Source: Chenopodium formosanum (taxonomy: Eukaryota; Streptophyta; Magnoliopsida; Caryophyllales; Amaranthaceae). From it: a DNA stretch of 64,000 nucleotides. The stretch is from NCBI GenBank assembly GCA_024500155.1, contig CM044857.1, positions 49,610,001 through 49,674,000 on the forward strand, in the 5' to 3' direction. Positions 1 through 11,291 of this stretch are shown one piece after another; the first letter of the stretch is position 1; every line of letters starts with the position of its first letter. The notes beneath the pieces are model-generated. The model did no database searches, was not told the origin of the DNA, and worked only from the letters and a program-made list of their open reading frames with translations. The position numbers and the translations under genes are program-made.

Positions 1-374
1 TATAGAAAGCTACCTCTAATAAATCAAAGGGGAACAATGGCATGAAGCAAAAGCAAAACGTCAAGAGTAGTTTATGAACCTAATTCAAAGTACTTCATTT
101 CCAACCTTACAACTGTCTACGGTCATATAATCATTTCTTTTTGGGAAATATTAATACTACGTATATGTTTCTTATGTTATTTTTTCTCATATGGAGTACG
201 AAATAGGAATACCGAATTCACATTACTATTTTTTCTCTCATAAGTTCTACGGAAGTGCGGAGTAGTATATTGCTTTGTATGTGATTCCTACTTTCAGATG
301 GAAGCAGAGATAAAATAAACCGCTCAAAACCCAGACATACAAATGTTATTTACCCTTGTTACTACCAATGAGTT
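1..374. other. intergenic, no feature recognised
   Basis: AT-rich sequence upstream of the tRNA-Gln gene. I see no open frame, repeat end or RNA fold that I can support. Confidence 0.5.
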
Positions 375-446
375 GGTCCTATGGTCTAGCGGTTAGGACA
401 TTGGACTCTGAATCCAGTAACCCGAGTTCAAATCTCGGTAGGACCT
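375..446 (+). tRNA. tRNA-Gln (anticodon CTG)
   Basis: A complete 72-nt cloverleaf without an intron. The acceptor arms GGTCCTA (375-381) and TAGGACC (439-445) pair fully, and T446 is the discriminator base. The D-arm region has the A-box GGTCTAGCGGTTAGG. The anticodon loop is 406-412 with CTG at 408-410. The T arm carries the B-box GTTCAAATC. A T-rich run after the gene (about 450-473) suits RNA polymerase III termination. It decodes CAG glutamine codons. CCA is not encoded, as expected for a nuclear tRNA. Confidence 0.96.
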
Positions 447-1191
447 TATTTTTTACCTTTTGACTTTTTTTTTTTCCCCCTTTCTACTCTTAACTCTCTA
501 AGGTTAGACCACTCAACATTATAGTGACGCAAAAGATAATAATCAACTTCTGCTTCACTGCAAAGTTTCATTAGTCCTAAGATATTATTTAGGAGTTTGC
601 AGAGGAACGTCTCGGCCCACTCCCTTGATGACCATTGATCTTAATCTTCGCGACTTCACCCCAATAACAGACTAAGCATTGTGAAACTGTCATTACACTG
701 CATCAGCTCCCTATGGTCTTGGACAACAGGGGTTATGACACATACAAGCTATTGTGAGTGCTTAGAGTCACTATCCAAACAATGTACTTAACTCCATACA
801 AAACTCAAGTAAAATAGACATATACATTGATATATAAATTGAACAAGGTGAATTAATTTAAATAATATTTACATAAACGGATAACCGAACAGTGTGAATA
901 AAAAAGCATATTTACAATTTTAATAAATAGATAAATTGAACAGGGAGATTAAGATAGATATATTTACAAAGATAAACTGGAAAAGGTGTTTTAATGTGAG
1001 AAATATAGACAAGCATATGAACCCCAGAACGGAAACTATACAGTTTTTAGAGAAGTACTTCTAAGCAGATATGTTCAACTGAGAAAATAGAAAAGTAAAG
1101 ACAGCTTGGTTGACGGTCTCACACCAGATAGTGTACGTGCCATTTTTATAGGTTAAGTCAACAAATTATCGGAAATTACCTTCTGTGAAAA
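447..1191. other. gene-free stretch downstream of the kinase gene
   Basis: This lies between the tRNA and the kinase stop codon. The part nearest 1191 is probably the 3' untranslated region of the minus-strand kinase. The segment at 600-760 is less AT-rich, but its frames are closed. Nothing else is recognised. Confidence 0.4.
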
Positions 1192-4100
1192 TTATTGTGG
1201 CCACAGAAGGGGGAAACCAGGCTGAGATTTGCCGGAATTGTCAGCAAGCTGATCATCTCTTTCTGCCGTGGTTCCCTGTAATTTCTCTCTTTTCATCTTT
1301 GGTTTAGATATCTTCTTCCCCACGAGAAGTCCCACTTTCATGGCAGTAAACAAACCCAAAGCAACAAGAAGAGGCCTTACAGCCCAGCGGATATCCTCAA
1401 GAAGCTGATATTTTTTCACGACTCCCTGACAGGAACTGAAAGAGACCACTTCAACTTCAGCAGGGTCAGCTAGGAATCGATCTTGTTTCTGAACAAAAGG
1501 TAATCTTCCTGGGAATTCCACTATAAGACACCCATTTGGATGAATATGTAAGATCTTCCCAGTATCCCATGCTCCCCTCTTTCGTGGCCACTCAAAACGA
1601 GGATTAAATACATTGGCTCTAAGGCGCACAAATTGGCCAACGTGACAAGGCTTCGCCATCTGGAGTTCTGAATGGTTACCCTTCCATAGTGTTTCCAACC
1701 CAATAAATGCAACAGATGCAGTTCCATCACGATGGATGGAATGAAGGATTCCAACTGGCGAATGCTGTTTTTGCTCCTCCCTCAGACGCACCCAGTCCCC
1801 AGCAGCAAAGCCATGGGTGACACGCTCTAATGTGGATGTCCGGACTCTAAGTGGATCATGGATTCCACGCACCCTCACTAAGACAGAGCCATCCCGATCA
1901 TCACTGCCTTCTAAGCCCACAACTTTCCCCTCTGGAACAAGCATGTTTTCAGATTTGGAGGAGTTTGGTTCCTTTCTGGACCGCACAATGTCCCCTTCCT
2001 GAAGAGTATCCTTGGAAAGAAACCACTCTGTATAGTACTGCTGGTATGGCCTGCCAGGGCTGCCACTATTGGGTTTACTCCTCAGAATAAAAGTTGTCTC
2101 ATCATTCATAATTGCATCATGTGAGCTGCAAATCAGTTACAGATATAATGAAATGTAAGGTTTCAAATTATAGATTTGAAAAGAAAGATCTGGCTAAAAA
2201 ATGGCATATAATCAGAAAAATATAATCAGCAAATACTTCACACTGGTGCATCTTTGATCGTCGTAAGATCTAGCTGCCAAATTATTTCTTTTTTGAATCC
2301 ACGACCAACCATCCTTTTCTTTTGATGCAGAAACTGCAGAATAACAAGGTCCATTCTCCTTTTCCTTTTTCCTTTTTCCCTTCTCACTTCCCCCCGTTCT
2401 AGTTGCTTAGCAATTAGCATAATGACTTTCTTTCTTAACGCAGACAGGTTATTTAATGTGACTGCTACAGAAGTGAACAGCTCTAAAATGAAGTTAAAAT
2501 CGTGTTTCTTCAGAAGCTAGTGCAAACCAGATCAATCAATCAATCAATCAATCAAACCAGATAGATCCCAAAAAAAGAAAATGAGAAGATTCTAAAAGTA
2601 GACATGAGAGATAGGATAAAGGAATGATGAACGTATTTTTGCTTCCTCTTCAACTCCCTATTTCAAACTTCAAACACGAATTCATTATTAGGAACTGGGG
2701 ACCAGATAATATACAATACAGGCTGAGCCAAGGATTCTAAGGGCCCAGAAAAAGCAACAGTGTGCTTCCAGGATAGACTTCAACAAAAAGGCATGGTTTA
2801 AACTCTGTTGCAGAAAAAAAAAAAAAAAAAAAATCTACCCAAGCTAATTCAGGGAACGCAAATAAAAATCAGTTTTCACTCTACATCACTTTCCTTGTGA
2901 GGATATCTGGTGAGGAAAACTTCATCCCATCAAAGAACGGGAAATAAACCACTCTCCTACTTTTCACTTACCCCATCACATTCTCTCTCCCACATATAAT
3001 TAATCTAAATTACAATTTATTCATAAATTTATAAAAAAAGATAATTAGGAAATGAAATTAAATTTAATAAATTTAGAGAGAGCGGTGATTTTTAAAAGTG
3101 TGTAAAATCTAACAAAATGGGTCTATAATTATAAATCTCAAAATTCCATAGCCATTGGTAAATTTATTTAGTTATTTTTGAGATTATTTTTGGCTAAAAC
3201 TTGCTGTTAAAAATTGATATTGTTACAAATAAAACTGAAGGAACACATGGCTGGATCTAATTGGTTCTGCTATCTTCATGAGGAAACCCATTTTTCCTCA
3301 TGTTGTGAGGACTGTTTTTCCTCGTGAGGAAAACCATAAGTGAACGTGGATGGGAGGCGGTGAAGAACATATTTCCTCACTAGTATTTATTTTAGCATAA
3401 TTGGAAGTGCTCTTGCTCTAAGAGCTAAAATAACTTCGCATTTAAATGTAGGTTAACCAAATTGATTACAGAAAGCTACCAATAAATGATTCTTCCACAA
3501 ACAGAAACTCCAAGCTTATGACTCATTCATGGATCTTCCTAGCAAAGCTAAATCACAAACACATCAGCAATGGCTAAATAAAGAGAATATCATCTAAGCA
3601 TTAATTCACTATTCTCACTCCAAGGTGTCAAAATGCTTCTAGCACAAGTTAAACAATGAATATAATGTCCATTTCTTAGAACAGAAAAAATCTGCCTAGT
3701 TAAAAAGTAAACTTGTATGCTATGAATCTATGATGTGGTCAGCTAAGCTTAGTGTTAAAAATAAGAGTAAGCGGGGGAGTCACTTTAAGATCAATTCCTT
3801 AGATTATTATTTCTTAGTGTAAAATAAGAGTGCTTTCCAATTTACTGGAAAGCACTGGTTCCATGCAATATCAGGTAAGAATCAGAGTTTCACATCACAT
3901 TTACACTAGTGTCAAAAAGAAGCCAGAAGAAAATAGAACCAGGTGAGAAACACATTGATTCTTCTCTTGAAAGGCAAAGTGGACTGACCTTTTTAATGCC
4001 TGCATTATGTCAGTCATCAGAGGGCGATTTCGGAAGTCAGATTCAAAGCAGCCAGAAATGACATTTTCAATCTCAGGAGGAAGACCACTTGGTATCTGGG

Positions 4101-5162
4101 GCTTTTCTTGATTAAGAACAACTGATCGATATATTTGCTGAACTGACCTTCCACACCAAGGTTGATCACCTGTTATCATCTCCAAGATAGTGCACCCATA
4201 TCCCCATGAGTCACTCTCAAATGATATTGGACCTCTTATCTCTGGCTCCCACTGTTCTGGAGCCATGTAATTTGGGCTTCCTACTGTGAGGGACATATCT
4301 GAATTTGACAATGAGAGTCCCATAAGAAGATAGGGAACTCCAAAATCCCCTAATATCGCTTGATCATTCTCATCGAGAAGCAAGTTAGAAGGTTTAAGGT
4401 TGAGAACCAGAATTTCCTGAGAGTGTACTTCCATGATTGCTTGCGCCAAATTTATTCCATACCTATAGGCAAAAAAATAAATAGACAATGATGTGAAATA
4501 GTACAATAAGATCAATAGCAACATACTGTCATATTCTGAATCAAAGCATGAATAGAAAGACAGAACAGTTGTAGTAACTAAAATTCATCAGCCCCTAGCA
4601 CCTATTTTACCTCAAGACATCAGGCAATGAAAGTTTCCCTCCTTTAGAACGAGCCATCTTGTCGCCGATTGATCCCTCATAGAATTTCATGACAATGCTT
4701 ATCTGTTGAATTACATCAAGGTTACAAATATGCAACAAGGCTGCATAGTCAATGGAGAAATTGAATTGTTGCTTACATCAGACATTAAATTTTTTTTACC
4801 TTCCCATTTATAACTGAAATTCCATGCAGCCAACAAACACCTTTCATTCCATGACACTTGGGGAGAATATCAGCAAACTTGTCCAAAAAGGCTTTCACAC
4901 TATCTTCCTTCATTAAGTTCAGCATCTTAATTGCCACTTCATGATACTCATCATAATCTTGAGCTGACCTATGATGGGTTGCCAACCAAATGTCACCAAA
5001 CAGGCCCCTTCCAATTCTGTGCCTGAGTCTCAAAGATGATGGATCAATCCACGGGCTAGCTTCATTTGGTGTCACTGCAACGGTTCTCATATTATCAGCA
5101 TCTCCTTCATAGAGCACAAACTCAAAAGGAGTGGATTGTTTTGATATTAGCTGGTCAACCAT
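1192..5162 (-). CDS. KOC1: outer-chloroplast-membrane protein kinase, KOC1-like (620 aa, 4 coding exons)
   Basis: Spliced model: 5162-4800, 4702-4611, 4462-3989, 2125-1192. All junctions are GT-AG and the frame is continuous. Residues 40-310 form a kinase domain: Gly-rich loop GRGLFG (51-56), VAIK lysine K79, DFG 191-193 and APE 219-221. The HRD position reads VLN (171-173), so the usual catalytic Asp is Asn. The C-terminal half holds repeated SH3-like segments of the MIB/HERC2 kind ('GDWVRLR', 'GQFVRLR'). A hydrophobic helix follows near residues 556-579, then a Lys-rich tail, as in a tail-anchored protein. This arrangement and length fit Arabidopsis KOC1 (At4g32250), a kinase in the outer chloroplast envelope that promotes preprotein import. 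Assignment to KOC1 is by family recognition and targeting is inferred. The last intron (2126-3988) is long and repeat-rich. Confidence 0.88.
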
Positions 5163-6965
5163 ATCTCCTGGAAACAGCAGGTATTAGAAAAAAAAGTCAC
5201 TGCTTTGTATTCTGGTAAAGTTTCGAGTGACACTAATACAGCACATAAGATATATGCAACGATATGAAGCAAATGCATGCACTGTCCAGATATTATGTGT
5301 CTAAATATCCTGAAAGCATGAATCAACATGATTTTATAAAAAAGCTCAAGGTGCACTAAGGCGATAGGGGTCCTGCTCCTGCAGTGCCTAGGCTGCTAGG
5401 CGTGCCATGGCGCTTCATTGAAGTGAGATATACTAAATTAATAAAAAAAAGAATCGTGTAAATAAAGCCATGTGTCTCTTTGAAAGCATCTCGTCCGGGG
5501 CACAAGTACTAGACCCTGTGAGCCTAGCACCTCAGTGCCTAAGGTAAGCCTTTTAAAAGGGTGAAAGTACTCAAGACCTCACAAATTTCTTAGTCTGTGA
5601 TTAATTAAGAAAGAAAAATAGTTCTAATAATGATTAATTAAGAGGCTATGAAAGTCACCTCAAGAGCATTGGAGCCAAGGGAGCTGGTCCCATAACAGTT
5701 TCTAATTGTTAGCAAAATAGTAATGCAGTGTTTTTAGCATGTTTTAATCATACAAGGTAAGTATCAATAGATAAATCACACTAGCTCAGTATCACAGGAA
5801 GTTACAGTAATGCAGCAATACATTATTACGACAACAATTTTGCAAGATTCATCCGAGATAAAACAAACTCCCAATGAACCAGCATTGAAAACAAGAGATA
5901 ACAAATCACTTGAAGCATTGCCACCAAAGCATTCCTTTAGCCCAAGCAACTGAAAATTAAGATCTTTGAGACTTCCAAGTTCCAACCAAGCATTACAACA
6001 TATAAGCTATTGCATAAAAATTTCCACATGTAACAAACTGATTAAAGGACAAACCAAAACCAAGCCTTAACTATTAGCTTAGTCCCTAATAAAATTCCTT
6101 GCGATCAAAATAACTCACAGAATTATGTAACAAAACTGAGATTGAGCTTCAAAAAGGCAATGCAACCGTCCATATCCAATTACTAACAGAGAGCAGAGAA
6201 CAACAAAAGCTAAGCTAAGTATAAAATAGAAACCTTTGTCAAATATAGATTCAGAAAGATGATTTCAGGTATTGGCTAGTAGCATAAAGTAGACCCCAGT
6301 ATGTCCAAATCTAAGGAAGAAGAATGAGAAAGACCTAAGTTACTCAAATTCCTTATTTCACAACAAATTCCCATGTAGGGATCCTCGATACAACGATATG
6401 AGTACGGACACTTTAACACTTCATTTTTAGCCAAAACCATGGAGAATATACACAAAACTGCCTAGTCAGACACTTGGACACGTACCCGTGTAGTCTAAGT
6501 ACCATGAGAAAGCCTAAAACTTCTTATTCTCTTCTCACTCAAAAACAATATCTGCATGTAATAGTGGCATACAAGAGAAACTGTAAACCAAATTCACAAC
6601 AAAAATATTTCAGCTTTTGCCAACGCCCAACAGTAGGGCTAAGCTGCTAAAGAAAATATACAATTCACAAATCTATTGTTTATGCGTCCATAAGATATAC
6701 ACAGATACACTATATTGTTTTCATTCGATCAATTTTACATCAAATTAATCACAGAGAAAAACAAGAATGAAAATGGGGTTATAACGATCAAAAAACCAAT
6801 TCAACAAAATTGAGTCAAATAACAAGGAAAATAATCACAAGTTCACAACCCACATCATAATAAAGCAAAAATTGACAAACCCAGATGCCATAACATGAAA
6901 ATTCATGAAAATAGCAAAATCCCAGATAACTGAAAGCTAAAATTAGGAAGAAAAACTCACCAAAT
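5163..6965 (-). other. 5' leader of the KOC1-like gene with a large first intron
   Basis: The coding exon starts at 5167, directly after a consensus acceptor (TTTCCAG). A consensus donor (G/GTGAGT) at 6961/6960 would end an upstream non-coding exon. That gives a leader intron of 5168-6960. The intron is AT-rich and I see no coding exon in it. The transcription start probably lies around 7050-7130. This is inference from splice signals only. Confidence 0.55.
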
Positions 6966-7129
6966 TTGACAAAAGAAACGGCAAATAATTAGGGAAATTG
7001 AAAGGGGGCAAATAAATTTGCTAGAAATCAATGATTGGATAATCAAAAAGAAGGAAAATTTGAGAAGGAAGATGATAGTTGTACTTCCATAGGGTTGAAA
7101 ACAGTTAGACAGAAAGGTGAAAACGTTAA

Positions 7130-7481
7130 GTACAAGTTATAAAAGGGTGGAGTGAGAAAGTTTGAGACTTTTGCTGAGTTAATGAAGGATGTTGAAATTG
7201 GGAAATCCTAAAATTCATGGAATTCCGTAGACAAGGGAGAAATATTATGAGTTTTAATAAGAGTTAAAAAATTGGCAAATTTGGGAAATCAGGTGGTTGT
7301 TTGTGCCTTTGGGTGGCATACTGCTAACATGCCACTGCGACAACTCACTCTTTCTAATTGCTCATAACGGTTATCAAATTAATTGTATTTCATTCGGTAT
7401 GGATATGATCGAGTTTAGTTGATTAAAGTCAAGAAATTAAATATGTACAGTATGTTATTTACTCTTTGCGACTATTTTTAA

Positions 7482-7553
<72 letters not shown>

Positions 7554-8437
7554 TTGTTTTACTCAATATGTATAGAATATAAGCTATTCTTATAAAAATG
7601 ATAACAAGTGGCAAGAATATTGATCTTGAGTTCAAACTAGGTTTAATTGAATAAATTAATTTGGATGATGAGTCGTTCATTTCAAGTTGGTCTAAAATTG
7701 AGCTTAAAGCATATTGACTCATATTCGAATCACTTTTGCCACTAGGTTCAATTTGAGTATGACGCATTGACGGTATAAGTTAGATTTTTTTTATTATTTT
7801 TTTAAAAAAATACATTAATGAGTTAGATTTTTTTTATATTTGGGTATTTAGCTTAGATCTCTCACTCTTAGTCTTATCCCTTTTACATAGAATGTAATCT
7901 TGTTTTCCCCTCATTCAAACACAATAAAGGATGGTTATCATTATCCAACGAAAATCTACTTGTAAACCAAAGTATACATATTTTTAGCAACTCTAAAGCA
8001 GTTGGTTTTGGATTCATATATATCACAAAATAAAATGATAAAGCTGCAATAGGTTTGAAAATGATCCTCTAATATTCCTTGTACGTTTTGTATGCAAAAT
8101 CCTCTTCCACACGAAAATATAGTTCTACCTTTGGCGTATTTTGTTTATATAATAAGGACCTAAAAATTCATCCATTCTTTTTCATTATTTGCTACATAAT
8201 TAAATAAGTAATGAATTTAGTGGTGTAATGAATGTCAAGTCTGTCAACATTAGATGAACGGAATGTCCACCAATTTGAGATGTTTATTATAGGTATATCC
8301 CTTAAATATATTTCTATGATCAATAAAAAAAAAAAAAAAAAGGGCTAATTCAGTTGTCCTTTATTTACTATTTAGGAGCCAAATAATTTGTCATTTTATA
8401 AGACTAAATAATTTATCATAAAATCATGATCATCAAA
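7130..8437. other. intergenic region between kinase and tRNA-Leu
   Basis: This contains the upstream region of the KOC1-like gene, a long (TA)n tract and an A-run near 8324-8341. No further gene is supported. Confidence 0.4.
7485..7550. repeat. (TA)n microsatellite
   Basis: An uninterrupted alternating TA tract of about 66 bp. The YIYI-type frames through it are a by-product of the repeat. Confidence 0.97.
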
Positions 8438-8477
8438 GTTGAGATGGCCGAGTTGGTCTAAGGCGCCAGATTAAGGT

Positions 8478-8510
<33 letters not shown>

Positions 8511-8518
8511 TCTCAACA
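8438..8518 (+). tRNA. tRNA-Leu (anticodon AAG)
   Basis: An 81-nt class II tRNA. The acceptor arms GTTGAGA (8438-8444) and TCTCAAC (8511-8517) pair fully, with A8518 as discriminator. The A-box region is TGGCCGAGTTGG. The anticodon stem is CCAGA/TCTGG, with loop 8471-8477 and AAG at 8473-8475. A long variable arm and the B-box GGTTCAAATCC follow. A T-run at 8527-8537 can terminate RNA polymerase III. There is no intron. Confidence 0.97.
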
Positions 8519-9250
8519 AGATTTTAATTTTTTTTTTCTCCTTCCTAAAGACAAAAACTCTCATATTGTTTGCCCTGTACTTTCTGTTCAGCTATTTCAT
8601 ATCAAGCTATACGTTTTACATTTTTACTCCCTATAACAATGTCAAGAATATTAGTGAATTACAAAGGACCAAAGGCGAAGAAGGCTGGAAACTTGCTCTG
8701 TAATTCAGCATTGTAAATAAGTGATTAAAGAACAACTGCTGTCTAGATTGAACTTCAATTACAAAGAAGTATGCTAAATGTGGTGCCTTGAATTATGCTA
8801 GTATGTTATCTGAAGCGATGAGTCAGAGTGATGAGGTTACATATTGTTGTTCGATACAAGTATATGGCTATTGTGAAGAAAGCAATGGATCATTTCAAGC
8901 TTTCAATGACATGGAAAGCTCAAGTTCAAGTAAATGGAACCGATCAGTATAATTTCTGGACTGGCACAGAACAAATTTTACAAAATTTACATTGTTTTAA
9001 AGCGAAAAAAGCTGGATTCTGGTTTCAGACCAAGCAACAGTTTCGAGCGTTCTTTCTTATGCAATCTTGACGGGCAAACAAGCACATGCTCATATGCCAA
9101 TGCAATTATTTTCATTAGAATACCTCCTGACTTTAATTTGCATTGTATTAAGCAATAAAGTTTGAGTTCTTTCTAAAAACAAGTAATAAAATAACTCGAT
9201 TTAAGTATAATGATCACACAATCGCGATGCACCATTTGAGTTTCCTTGTC

Positions 9251-9296
<46 letters not shown>

Positions 9297-9682
9297 CAAT
9301 TACTATTATCTCTGATTAGAATGGAAAATCCAAAGTGCACAACTACTTACAGTAGATGAGTTCATCATAGTCACATTATTCAACTATTGCTTTTGAGTCT
9401 ATTACTATTAGTCAAGCCTTCTCATATAGTATTAGTATTAGACACCAATATATGTGCTACTCTCTCCGTCCGATGCAATTGTCACATAAAACTAGTGGGT
9501 GATTGAAATTACACCATGAACGTGACTATTAATTCGAAACAAATTAATCATACAAGTATCATTTTATAAATATAATCATATTGAGTTTTCAAAAAAAAAA
9601 AAAATATAATCATATTGATATGACAATATATCCATTGTTATACAAAAGGCAGAAATTCTAGAAACGATAAAACAAAGAAAAA
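8519..9682. other. intergenic, TA tract and a Stowaway-like end
   Basis: Short open frames at 8494-9158 have no recognisable domain and no coding character. A (TA)n tract lies at 9253-9290. Near 9463-9475 the motif CTCTCCGTCCG resembles one end of a Stowaway-type MITE, but no partner end was found. Confidence 0.4.
9253..9290. repeat. (TA)n microsatellite
   Basis: About 38 bp of uninterrupted TA repeat. Confidence 0.95.
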
Positions 9683-10336
9683 TCAATTAACAGGAAGAAC
9701 CTTCTTAACAATCTCATCACTAAGATTAGCAATCTGAGAATCAAGAGACTTAATAGTATCCTCCTTCTGCTTCTCCAAACTAGCCAAAGCTTCCTGAAGT
9801 TCAACCTCAATCTTCTTCCTTCCTTCAGCCAACTTGGCCTCAACTTCAAGCTGAGTCTCCTTCTTCATCTTATTCAAGGCAGCAGAAATCTCAGCACGTG
9901 CAGCGCGCATGACAGCATTAGCTTGTTCCTCAAGCTGCTTAACCTCAGAAGAAGTATCCTTAACATCGGCAAGCTGCTCTTTAATGGAGGCATCACGTTT
10001 GTCCATGAAGTCGCCAAGAGGGGTGTAGTAGATCTTGTCGAGAGCGAACATGAGGAAGAGGAATTCGGCCATGATAATGGGGAGAGTGAGGTTGAAATCG
10101 AAGAGGGAGGCTTTCTCGATTTCTTCGGCGAGAGAAGGGTGGGGGAGAAGGTAGGAGAGAGAAAGTGGGGCGGCGGAAATGGCGGCGGATTTCAGGAGAG
10201 AGAAATTGAGTTGTTTTTGTTGAGGGAGTTTCAGAAGGGGGGTTTTCAGGAGAGGGAGTTTGGGTTTAGGGGTGGTGGATGGTTGGGTGGTGGTTGGGAG
10301 GGTTTTGGAGGAAGAGGCCATGAGCATGTTGGCCAT
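9683..10336 (-). CDS. ATPG: ATP synthase subunit b' (CF0-II), chloroplastic, nuclear-encoded
   Basis: An intronless 217-codon frame. Residues 1-70 form a Ser/Thr/Pro/Lys-rich transit peptide ending in the lumen-type motif 'LPHPSLA'. The mature chain would begin at EEIEKASLFDF (residue 71), which matches the spinach mature N terminus as I remember it. A single membrane span follows (about 80-102, LTLPIIMAEFLFLMFALDKI). The rest is a long charged coiled coil, typical of the peripheral stator stalk that joins CF0 to CF1 in thylakoid ATP synthase. The start is the first ATG; two further Met codons follow within six residues. The spinach precursor is, from memory, slightly longer (222 aa), with the difference in the transit peptide. 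It corresponds to Arabidopsis At4g32260 (PDE334). Confidence 0.97.
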   Translation of the reverse strand: MANMLMASSSKTLPTTTQPSTTPKPKLPLLKTPLLKLPQQKQLNFSLLKSAAISAAPLSLSYLLPHPSLAEEIEKASLFDFNLTLPIIMAEFLFLMFALDKIYYTPLGDFMDKRDASIKEQLADVKDTSSEVKQLEEQANAVMRAARAEISAALNKMKKETQLEVEAKLAEGRKKIEVELQEALASLEKQKEDTIKSLDSQIANLSDEIVKKVLPVN

Positions 10337-10374
10337 TGCTGCTGGTTATGGTTGTTCTCTCAAACTGAGAGTGT

Positions 10375-10376
<2 letters not shown>

Positions 10377-10408
<32 letters not shown>
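10377..10408 (-). repeat. homopolymer tract just upstream of ATPG
   Basis: A 32-bp T run on the plus strand, which reads as poly(A) in the gene's orientation. It ends about 41 bp before the ATPG start codon, so it probably lies in the 5' leader or core promoter. Just upstream, GGTTATCC (10481-10488) carries a GATAA I-box core, common in light-regulated genes. The promoter role is inferred. Confidence 0.6.
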
Positions 10409-10509
10409 CTGATAAATTTGATTGGGGAAGAAGAATAAGGGGTGGTTTTGGGGATTTTGGGAGGGAGAAATTGTGGAAAAGGTTATCCCAATGTATGCCA
10501 CACAATTTG

Positions 10510-11291
10510 GGATCATATATTGTGGTACTTATTAATTGTTTTTTTTTTTTTTTCTAATGAAAACTACTTGAAAAAAAAATCTCTTTTGGCACTTTTGGAA
10601 AACAGAGTTGTATCATTAAAAAAAAATGAAAAAAATAAAATAAAATTTGATCTAATGTCAGAAAAATCAATCGCCTAAAATGCTTGTTCGTTATCGTTTT
10701 TTGAATTCGTATCCAATTTAACCACCAAAAACAGAAAACTAGAAAACAATTCTACTCGACATTGAAAATCACCTCTTTTGCAAAGCAGATATAAATAATA
10801 TGGAGTACTTCGTAGCTTTGTTCACTCTTGTAACAAGAGATTATACTTTTAGTTTTAGATTTGTAGTCACCTGAGATTTTTTAAGTAACAAAGTGGATAT
10901 TCTCAGAACCCTTTTCTCTATTGTAAATGATTCCTCACTTGACAAACTGCACTTGAAAGTTAAAACGCTTCTAAACTGTTACCATCTTAAACATACTCAA
11001 GTCATATAAAATGATTGCAAACAAATGACAGAAAATGCAGATTGAAGGCTATAAATTGGAGTTTAAAATTTTCATTGATGCTTGTTTGCAAGTGACAATG
11101 TGTCAGATGCTACAAATGTAGATTCGAGTATGAGGAACTGATCCTAAAACTGGGTCTTATGCTCTACCAAGCACTTGAATTACTCCCGTGGTATGAATGT
11201 GTATACAACTTTTTTGTGGTATTATGTTTATACATGACTATGTCCAAGAGAAGCCATTCCAGCAGAGGTATTTCCATGAAAGTAATGCCAC
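10510..11291. other. intergenic between ATPG and the ubiquitin-like gene
   Basis: This holds A/T runs and, on its right side, the likely 3' untranslated region of the minus-strand gene ending at 11292. No gene was recognised. Confidence 0.4.

Noticed and set aside
3316..3333. Inverted repeat TTTTCCTC-GT-GAGGAAAA in a KOC1-like intron
   Set aside because: A single short stem; it could belong to an old MITE but no ends or duplications were found.
8494..9158. Three overlapping plus-strand frames after tRNA-Leu
   Set aside because: They are short, the first starts inside the tRNA, no domain is recognisable and composition is intergenic.
9923..10438. 171-aa plus-strand frame opposite ATPG
   Set aside because: It is the reverse of the ATPG transit peptide and leader, very Gly/Glu-rich from complementing Pro/Ser codons. 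ATPG on the other strand explains the region.
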